64,000 nt of DNA from Coriaria nepalensis (lineage: Eukaryota > Streptophyta > Magnoliopsida > Cucurbitales > Coriariaceae), in contig CP114495.1 in NCBI GenBank assembly GCA_027186245.1, positions 9,478,501-9,542,500 of the forward strand. Reading direction: 5' to 3'. Below the pieces are notes generated by a model. It was given only the letters and a program-made list of their open reading frames with translations. It was not told where the DNA came from and searched no databases. This document shows, in pieces, positions 56,180 through 64,000 of the stretch. The first letter of the stretch is position 1; each line of letters starts with the position of its first letter. A program made the position numbers and the translations under genes.

Positions 56180-59100
56180 ATGGATCTAGAGGTGGTTGGC
56201 CGCCACGCCCTTCTTTTCGACGACGATCCCATGGCTGCCTTTGTCAATTCGAGCGAAGCCCTTGTCGACTGGAATTCGCTATCCATCGATCGTTACGATG
56301 TGCGCCACCTCCTCGAAACCCCTCCTCCCCCGCGCAAGCGGCGGCGCGTGCTTCCTTCTCGATCTTCTTTGTCGCCGCCTCATCCTGATTCCTCTCTCGA
56401 ATTGGAGCTCAATCTCGAACGCTACCTTGACTTGCCTTCACCTGGCGATCAAGACGAAAATGGTATGTAAATTTTATTCCTTTTTCTTAATGGTCTGTTA
56501 TTTATTTATTTATTTAAATGATTGATGCAATCGTAGTAGTACATTGTTGTTTGATTAGGAGTTGCTAATGGAGGAATATATTCTGTTATTAGGATTGGAT
56601 AAGTATCATAACCTAAATTGTGAGATTGGGGTTCTCTAAAACAGGAGCCAGAATCTGTGGATTATAGCTGTATTCCTTTTTATTATACCCTTTGTGATCG
56701 ATTCTTGGCTACGAGCAATGGAAATTATGTAACTTGTTTGTATCAATATTATACTTTCTACTACACTTTATCAATTGGCAGGGCGGATAATTTACCGACA
56801 GTTTCATGTATCAGAGGGACAAGTAAGAATATTCTTACTCGATATGAATTCACCTCTCTCATCTTCAATGTAATGTTTTTGTACTTGTGCTGTTATACTC
56901 AATTATCTGTAAAGTTGTCTTATTTTGACTTGAATCTTTTCTTTTGTTTCCAGATCTACATGCAAATGCCCGTGGGTTTCATGCTGTTGCCTTTTCGTAT
57001 GGAAATCCTGATGAATCAAATGATCAGAAGAATAATGATGCTGATTCTGGATTTCGTCCTCCTTTCCCAGTGCCAGAAAGTTTGCTACAGAACCTAGTAA
57101 GTATATATGCCCATGGATTGTTATACTCACTACCCTTTTTCTAAATCTCTCCCTTTACTCATTATGTGGGTTTGTTGGCAGTTCTGTTCTAATCTGATGT
57201 GGCCGAATGATAATTGTGAAATGCATGTTTATTCTAAGCTTACCATGTCTAAGTTTCAGATGCTCAAAGGAGGAGTGGAGTTTTGTGGATCCAAGGTTGC
57301 CATTCATAGGCACCTTGTTTCCTTTTGATGTCTTTGCCGAGGGGCTGTGCAGGTGGGATTAGGATGATAGATATTCATTACTTTATCCGAAATCTAATCA
57401 CTTGACAGCAATTGGGTGAAACATCCTTTTAGAGTTCTCTTTCTTGATCTTTATGGTTCATAATTTGAGATTCAATGGGTATATATTCTTTTGTTATTTA
57501 TTTACATTTAATTTTTTGTTACTGGGGACGAGTGGATGGGCCGACAGTTTTTTCGTAGTCTAATATTCCACAAGTTGACTGGAATTTTTTCTTTTTCTTT
57601 TTTTCTTATTTACAGCCTCCAACAGAAAAGGTGCATCAGATAATGGCAAGAACTGCTATATTTGTTAGTAACCATGGTGGGCAATCAGAGATTGTATTAA
57701 GGGTGAAACAGGGAAACAACCCTACATTTGGGTTCTTAATGCCCGACCATCATCTCCATCCATACTTCAGGTTTCTTGTTGATCATCAAGAACTACTGAA
57801 ACAAGACATTGAGGGCAAATTACTTGATGAGAAGAAAGCTGATAGCATGATCGAGCAGAAGAGTGGTGCTTTGACTCTGCTTGGTTCTATGTATGGGGGT
57901 GGGGATGATGAGGATGATGCTACTGAGGAGATACCCAACCCAAAAAGAATCAGGCTGAAGGAAGGTGTCACTACTAGTGCAACCGTTTCTCAGGGACCAG
58001 AACAGACAGGAGCTGTATTGAATGTGGCTGGAAAGGGTGAGGTGGTTTCCAAGAAACCAGTTCCAGTTCCTTCTTTGAAAGAAAAAGTTCCAATTATAAA
58101 AAAGAATCGCCTAATCAGTACAGTTGAGGGTGGCAATGCACCTAAAAAAGGTGAGTCTATGGGATCACTATCTACTGCTAAGGAGAAGCCTTCTGCTCAG
58201 CCAAGCTTGCCCAAGGTTGAACAGCCTGTTTTGGAGCCTCCCTCTGAACTAAAGAGAGTTGTTGAAAAGATCGTTGAGTTCATCCAGAAAAATGGAAAAG
58301 AATTTGAGACTGTACTTGCTGAACAGGATCGTAATCATGGGAGGTTTCCTTTCCTTCTTCCATCTAACCAGTATCATCCTTACTATTTGAATGTGCTTCA
58401 AAAAGCTCAGTTGGTATGTCCTCTTCTTTTGTGCTATTCAATTTCACACTTCATCTATATTTTTTTTTGGGAGTGTTTTTTTAGATATTTAGAAGATCAT
58501 AACCATCTGTTCTGGAAAATGTGATTATGCACTTCTCTGACTGATTATTAATGCTATTCTTTCATAACAGCCTAAGTTACCACCTGGAAAGGGCCACATT
58601 TCTGAACAGAAGACTGACAAAAAAGCCACTATATCGAGAGAGGGAGATAGTCTCTCCTCGGCGACTGCTGCTCAGGACATAGCATATGATTTTGACAGGA
58701 AAGAGAAGTTTAAGATGGTAATAGGAAAGTCAAAGAAAGATGGACCAGACCCACCTCCAAAACCCACAGAGCCATCAGCTGGAGTCAGTGTAGACGCAGC
58801 TTCAGCTGCAGCTATTCTCCAAGCTGCTACCCGAGGCATTAAAAATCCCAATCTCGAAATTTTCCCCAAGACGACATCATCATCTGCAGGTTCAGGTCTG
58901 GGCCCCACCATCGAAAAAGTGGGATCTGCTGCAAAGGGAGATGACAAAGAGCAGAAGCTCAAGGCCGAGAGATTAAAACGGGCTAAGATGTTTGCAGCCA
59001 TGGTTAAAAGTCGATCTGCACCATTGAAAAACGAACCATCTCGTGCCTCATCTGTTGAACCACAAGGCTCTTCAGGGGTTTCTGGGTCAGGTGTTGAGGT

Positions 59101-59704
59101 TGAACATGTTACGGACAGAGATAGAGAAGATAGTTTAGATAGAGATGAGAAGTCTGAAAAAAGCAAGAGATATGCTAATGAATTTAATGAACGTCGATCC
59201 AAGAGGATTTACCGGTCCAGAACTGGAAATGAGGATAATGATGTGGAAGAAGAAACAGAGGAGGAAGAAGAGGAAGAAGAAGGTAAAAGAGATCACAAAC
59301 ATTCTAGACGGAAGCATCATCATTCTTCAAGAAGTAGTAGGGATAGGCACAAGCATAGTAAAAGACATTCTTCGTCTTCTAAGGACAGAGAGTTTGAACA
59401 TAGGCATTCTAGGCGTCGCCATAAGCATGAGAAGTCTTCTGATGAAGAGAATCTACATGGAAGCAGATCTTCTAAGCATAGGAAATCTGTTTCTTTAGGT
59501 GAAGGGGATTTAGAGGATGGGGAGATAAGCATGAAATCGAATCTGTCAGAAAAAACAAACATTGGGAGTGAGCCCATGAGTAGGGGACCTTCCGTGGACC
59601 TGTTGAATCCTGGTCTAGGTGGAAGGGCTCCATCTGAAGTGACCCCTGAGCCGTCTGATGATCTTAGAGCCAAAATCCGAGCTATGCTGATGGCAACTTT
59701 ATAA
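56180..59704 (+). CDS. SWAP/SURP-domain splicing regulator, 5 coding exons
   Basis: Plant homologue of suppressor-of-white-apricot, a nuclear pre-mRNA splicing factor. Exons 56180-56466, 56782-56822, 56954-57096, 57616-58413 and 58571-59704 total 2403 nt, 800 aa. Domains in order: the SWAP N-terminal domain (DRYDVRHLLE, ERYLDLP, then ARGFHAVAFSYG), SURP1 (KVHQIMARTAIFVSNHGGQS, HPYFRFLVDH), an acidic/Lys linker, SURP2 (VVEKIVEFIQKNGKEFETVL, HPYYLNVLQKAQ), an Ala-rich AAILQAATRG block with RLKRAKMFAAMVKS, and an Arg/Ser/His-rich RS-like tail with a Glu run. The C-terminus is DDLRAKIRAMLMATL. The 41-nt second exon fixes the first donor at 56467 (gtaaat), although a stronger-looking gtatgt lies four bases upstream. 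Confidence 0.92.
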
Positions 59705-59709
59705 TTATC

Positions 59710-61050
59710 ACCCGGGACGGATTCGGAGGAATATAGTTTAATACTAGAATCCAGATCATGTAATTTTCAAGTTACAGATGGGGGGGGGGGGGGGGGAACT
59801 AAGGTGTCATAAAATTATCCTAGTGCTGTAATCTGCTTCTTAACTTTTATGCTGCGAATTTGGGGAACATGGTTTATTTCGGTTATTTTGGCCGTATTTA
59901 TTTTCCGAGATGTATATGGTTTCATTATTTAATCCTAATACCTTACACATTCTTCCTATATTTGTTCATACATTCTTTTTTGGCTTGTTTGTTTTCCCTT
60001 TTTCCTTTGTCATTGTTAAAGCTCGAATAGAGAGCCCAAGTTTTTCAATGAATTTTTGAATAAAACCGGGATTATCGTCGATCGTTCAATCATATAAGAC
60101 TCGATACAGGCACAACTGAAGAATACTTGAGTCATCATGCTTAATAAACCATTACGAGTGAATGGATTTATCTACAATATATCTCTCTATATATATATGA
60201 TCGAGGATTGTGGATACCGGCTTTATATATCGGATCAAAAAATCTATTCTCTCGTACAACCAAACAAAAAGAAATTATGGAATATACATTAACTTCCACT
60301 CATTATTAACATCGATTCATTATTTATTCTAACCATTCTCATTCTCCCGATCGAAACATACCACACAAAATTACAAATTAGACAATTCTATCGCATTCCT
60401 AATATAGAGAAGCATACTAAGTTATGATAAACTCTTACGTGACATGTGATTGATTATACATGGATGAGAATTCAAAAAGCAGTTGAGGGCAAGATTGTAA
60501 TTTCAATAAAGAAGCATGTAAATCTTGAAACTGCCATAAATGATAAAACAAAAAAAACATAAAAGATAAAAGTAAAAAAAAAAAAAAATTGTAAGAGAAA
60601 AGAGTAGGGGACGTGTATAAAGAAAAGAAGTGCTTAGAGGACCCGAGTAGTCGGTTTGTGGGGACAACTCATCTTCTCTCAGCCACATACAGAGAAAGAA
60701 ACACAACTCCTCTTTCTCTCCCCCCTCCAAAAAATTATATATATATATATATATATATAAAATATTTATTTAGGGTTTTTTGTGAGAGGAAGCGAAGAGG
60801 AGGTGTTGCTATGGTTTCTCATCCAGTCTTCTTCCTCTTCTCTCACACACCCATTTATCTCTCCCTCGCCCCTTTCCTATTCACTTCCTCCTCAAAATGA
60901 ACCCAAAAAATAAAAAATAAAAATAAAAAAAAAAAGAAAATAATCTGGTTGTTGGTTGTTGTTGTTGTTGTTGGTGGTGGTGGCGGTGTTGTGATCGTAT
61001 AATTTTACCCCAAATTTCTTTAAAAATAAATCTCTGTAATTTTTTAATCA
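59710..61050. other. 3' flank of SWAP gene and promoter of ERF gene
   Basis: A 17-base G run at 59780-59796 lies in the probable SWAP 3' UTR. The rest is AT-rich. 60735-60758 is (AT)n; 60700-60725 is CT-rich; (GTT)n/(GGT)n repeats at 60947-60985 probably lie in the ERF leader. No further gene recognised. Confidence 0.5.
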
Positions 61051-61081
61051 CTAAATTTGCCTATCTGGGTTAGTAGCAACC

Positions 61082-61843
61082 ATGAAGAGAGGAAGAGGAG
61101 CCACTGGTTCCAGACCGGCGGCGGAGGCGGCTGTGACATCCGCCGGTGCAGCTCCAGGGCAGGTAACCGAACCTATAATCGGATCGGGATCGAGGAATGA
61201 TTTAGCGAAAGATCCTAAATACCGCGGGGTTCGTAAAAGACCCTGGGGCAGATTCGCCGCCGAGATCAGAGACCCGTGGAAGAAAACTAGGGTTTGGCTC
61301 GGTACCTTTGATTCGGCGGAGGAGGCGGCGCGTGCGTACGATGCTGCAGCTCGATCTCTCCGTGGTCCAAAGGCGAAGACCAATTTACCGATTTCTAACC
61401 CAGCTTTTTTCAATCTTCCTCACCATCAACATCATCAACACCACAAGAACAACGCGATCAACGATCAAGATCCGTTTAGGGATCACAGGTTATATGGTGC
61501 AAATGGGTTCGAGGAGCAGCAGATTATAATACCGCAAAGACCTACCTCAAGCAGCTTGAGCTCAACCGTCGAGTCATTCAGTGGTCCGAGACCGCCGTCG
61601 GTGACTCTACTGCCTTCGTCGACGACTCAGCGACGGTTTCCACGTACTCCGCCGGTGGTGCCGGAGGATTGCCACAGCGACTGTGACTCCTCATCTTCCG
61701 TAATCGTCGATGATGGTGATATTACTTCCTCCTCAATGAGCCGTAAACAGCCTCTGCCTTTCGATCTTAACTTCCCGCCGTTGGATGTGGTTATCAACTT
61801 CGCCGGCGTTGATGAGCGCCGATGTACCGCTTTGCGCCTCTGA
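61082..61843 (+). CDS. ERF transcription factor with EAR repression motif
   Basis: Intronless, 253 aa, nuclear. The AP2/ERF domain covers about residues 47-104 ([18 protein letters not shown], then [19 protein letters not shown] and [11 protein letters not shown]). Ala and Asp at the B-1/ERF-type positions (FAAEIRD and LGTFDSAEE) place it in the ERF rather than the DREB subfamily, which binds GCC boxes. An EAR motif, DLNFPP, at residues 228-233 marks it as an active repressor of the ERF3/4/7 type (group VIII). The middle has His/Asn and Ser-rich low-complexity runs. Family members act in ethylene, ABA and stress responses; the exact orthologue is not decided. Confidence 0.93.
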   Translation: MKRGRGATGSRPAAEAAVTSAGAAPGQVTEPIIGSGSRNDLAKDPKYRGVRKRPWGRFAAEIRDPWKKTRVWLGTFDSAEEAARAYDAAARSLRGPKAKTNLPISNPAFFNLPHHQHHQHHKNNAINDQDPFRDHRLYGANGFEEQQIIIPQRPTSSSLSSTVESFSGPRPPSVTLLPSSTTQRRFPRTPPVVPEDCHSDCDSSSSVIVDDGDITSSSMSRKQPLPFDLNFPPLDVVINFAGVDERRCTALRL

Positions 61844-61859
61844 TGATGGATCAATCGTT

Positions 61860-62830
61860 AACGCCTACCGCCATGACGATGATGATGACGATCAACACGT
61901 TTAGCTCTCTGTGTGCTTTAAAAATGAATTTTCTCTTTTTTTTATTTTGGGTGAATTTTATTATTATGGGGAAAGAAAAATTATCTGAGATTAATATTAT
62001 TATGTTCAAAGGGAGAAGAAAAAAAAGAGAAAAAAAAGATGTAATTTGGATTGTATTTGATAGATCTTATTGAGATTTTGTTAGAATTTGTGAGTTGAGA
62101 AGTACTGGGATCTGGATCTATAAGATCCTATTCTGTAAAAGGAACAGAAAGTAAAAAGAAAAAAGAAAGAAAATCTAATTCAATGATGCAAACTGTGAAA
62201 TTTAGGTACGCGTTTAGCTGTTAATTGTGTTTTAGCCTCTGGCCTTCATTAGGATTAGCATTATTTTTGTATGGTATCGATTGAGGTGGTTTTCAGATGG
62301 CATCGGTGTAAACCGACTGATCACAACTGGACGCTCGTGTAACTTAACTTGTAAACGGAGGGTACATTTGCGAAGAAGTGTGTTTTCTTTTGATATGGAT
62401 TGCTGCTCACTTAAAAATGCCGGCAAACTGAGACTGAAGTTTGAAACCTCTCCTCACGATCTGGGTTTGAGACATGTAAAGTACAGCGCTAGAAAATAGA
62501 AACAAACCAAAAAGAAGAGCTTCACGAGGTCGACCAACAATATATGCTTGCAATGCAAGGGCTTAATTATTTCAAATATCATCCTATGTTTGAACAGTCC
62601 TAAGAGCTAGGATCCTCAAATACCATCCTATGTATTTGAGAGACCAAAATGCTAAGATCTACCTTTACTAAGTTATACTCAAATTCAATAAAGCTTTCAG
62701 GAGGGAGACCTACATATTAGTAAGAAAATATAATCTGAATAAACTAAAAATGCAGCAAAGATGGCTGTCTAATTGCTAATCTACACAGCCCACACCACAA
62801 ATGAAAAGATATTCAACAAGAAATTCCCGA
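61860..62830. other. 3' flank of the ERF gene and spacer
   Basis: 61844-62200 is probable ERF 3' UTR, with A/G-rich tracts. 62570-62660 contains a word pair (ATCATCCTATGTTTGA and ACCATCCTATGTATTTGA). No gene recognised. Confidence 0.45.
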
Positions 62831-63300
62831 AACTTTTATGACACAAATCACGTGCTCACAACAAAAAAGAAAATCACTCATTGCTAACAGTTGAAATGTG
62901 TAACTCACTCGAAGTTTTAGTTTCACGAAACTCACACAAGGGGTCAGAAAAAATAAGTACGGGAACAACTTCATAGAGCGCGACAGTAAAATCATGGCTT
63001 CACAAAGAAAATAATCAATTCTAGCTAGCTGCTGAAGATCTATAACTCAATCCATGTTAAAGTTTCACAAACTATAGCCCAGCTTGATTCTAAGAACAGA
63101 GTGGTAGTAAAAACATAAAACAGGGGTTGACAACGTCACAGAGCATGATAGTAGAATCATGGGTTCATAATAAAAACAATCATTGCGAGCTACCTGCTCA
63201 ACATCTATAACCCGATCCAGTTCTTTAAGTTTCACATAAGGAATCCGGTTTCATTATAAGAAACAGCTTATACAAACAGCATGACAGTAAAAACATAGCA
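62830..63300. repeat. imperfect tandem repeats, period about 140-165 bp
   Basis: A degenerate unit carrying GAGC(A/G)(T/C)GA(C/T)AGTA(A/G)AATCATGG..TTCACAA and later AG(T/A)TTCACA appears at about 62976-63075, 63141-63240 and, partially, 63279-63300; a more diverged copy lies near 62845-62930. Offsets between copies are about 165 and 137 bases. The array sits just downstream of the minus-strand Kazal-like gene, so it may be in its 3' UTR. Confidence 0.55.
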
Positions 63301-63456
63301 CGCCTAAATGAAGCATAAACTCATAGAATCAAGAGATCATGTGTGTATTCAGCATCTACATACAAAATAAGAAGAAGATACAAGACAATGCTCAACAAAT
63401 GGTCAGTGCTATAAAGGGGGGAAAATGGTAGAAAAGACCTCAGAGTCGTGTGATCT

Positions 63457-63852
63457 TCAAAAGAGTCCAAACAAGACCGAAATCCCAAGCACAATGAGCC
63501 AAACCATATGCACCAAAAGAAGAGCCTGGCCAGAAAGAGGAGCTGAACCACCATTTCCTATATCACAAAAACCTAATTTCGAGACCTTTGTGCCAGCACA
63601 GAGAGCATCAGCACAGCCACACCAGTAAGTGACTCCATCTACGCCACATACTGGATCAGCTCGGAAGCATTTAACAGGGCAGGAAGAAGGAACAAATCGA
63701 GCACAGACATTACTACTAAGGTCTTGGTTGATAGCTTCAGAGGGCAAGCGAAGGGCGGAGGATGATTGGTAGTCAGATCGGACGGTGGAGAAAAAGAAGA
63801 CGAAGAAGAGAAAAACGAGGAAGATCGAATTCGACGGTTTTGAGGAAAACAT
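63457..63852 (-). CDS. Kazal-like serine protease inhibitor family protein
   Basis: Single exon, 131 aa. The signal peptide covers about residues 1-26 (very Phe-rich). Eight cysteines lie at 50, 58, 62, 69, 78, 80, 85 and 96 in the pattern CPVKCFRADPVCGVDGVTYW then CGCADALCAG and KLGFC; VCGVDGVTYW is the Kazal hallmark (PVCGxDGxTY). A C-terminal hydrophobic stretch (about 110-131) could be a GPI-anchor signal or a membrane helix. Plant members of this family are small secreted proteins of uncertain target; inhibition of proteases is inferred from the fold. The leader extends right towards 63900 and beyond. An intact frame argues for a real gene. Confidence 0.88.
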   Translation of the reverse strand: MFSSKPSNSIFLVFLFFVFFFSTVRSDYQSSSALRLPSEAINQDLSSNVCARFVPSSCPVKCFRADPVCGVDGVTYWCGCADALCAGTKVSKLGFCDIGNGGSAPLSGQALLLVHMVWLIVLGISVLFGLF

Positions 63853-64000
63853 AGTTGATTGACCTATGAGACAGGAGGAGAATCACAAAGCAGGAATAAA
63901 ACGAAAAAACAAAACCGTAAAATCTAGAATCTAGGGTTTCGGTAAGAGGAAAAACCGAAGAAACAAGTTACAACCACTCGATCAAATCCAAATCTGTTAG

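Noticed and set aside
58672..59202. 176-codon minus-strand frame within the SWAP gene
   Set aside because: It is the antisense shadow of a Ser/Ala/Lys-rich coding exon; no independent evidence.

Overview
This is a nuclear genomic window from a flowering plant, most likely a eudicot; the species cannot be told from the sequence. The evidence is AT-rich intergenic DNA with many (AT)n tracts, genes split by short GT-AG introns, and plant-specific families: a phytepsin with a saposin-like insert, GDP-L-galactose phosphorylase, STIG1-like proteins, an EAR-type ERF, a GH17-X8 glucanase and a plastid-type aspartate carbamoyltransferase. I rebuilt the gene models by hand from splice sites, reading phase and family conservation. 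For the multi-exon genes the exon lengths close to whole codons.

Layout. 1-3.6 kb is almost gene-free. 3.7-6.6 kb (-) is a 13-exon phytepsin-type aspartic protease. 8.5-12.3 kb (-) is CNOT9, a CCR4-NOT subunit, in 9 exons. 14.6-18.5 kb holds two STIG1-like genes (-) in a tandem duplication of about 1.2-1.6 kb per unit, with an unassigned cysteine-rich ORF between them. 22.0-22.7 kb (-) is a DUF761 membrane protein. 23.6-26.7 kb is a decayed Ty3/gypsy element and 29.2-29.9 kb a Ty1/copia scrap. 31.1-33.6 kb (+) is GDP-L-galactose phosphorylase (VTC2/VTC5) with its conserved non-AUG upstream ORF. 35.5-37.1 kb (+) is PYRB, convergent with MOCS3/CNX5 at 37.7-40.8 kb (-). 41.3-43.7 kb (-) is a broken GH9 endoglucanase. 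44.4-45.7 kb (-) is SUMO. 48.9-50.6 kb is a second gypsy remnant. 52.0-53.6 kb (+) is a GH17-X8 beta-1,3-glucanase, 56.2-59.7 kb (+) a SWAP/SURP splicing factor, 61.1-61.8 kb (+) an ERF repressor, and 63.5-63.9 kb (-) a Kazal-like secreted protein.

The genes are mostly unrelated single-copy functions: ascorbate synthesis, pyrimidine synthesis, molybdenum cofactor and tRNA thiolation, sumoylation, mRNA deadenylation, splicing and wall remodelling. They do not form a cluster. I found no convincing undescribed multi-gene system. The observations most worth checking are local: duplicated splice sites in the protease and in PYRB, an in-frame GC-AG intron in PYRB, the VTC2 upstream ORF, the STIG1 tandem array with its cysteine-rich interloper, and a perfect 26-bp palindrome in the GH17 first intron.
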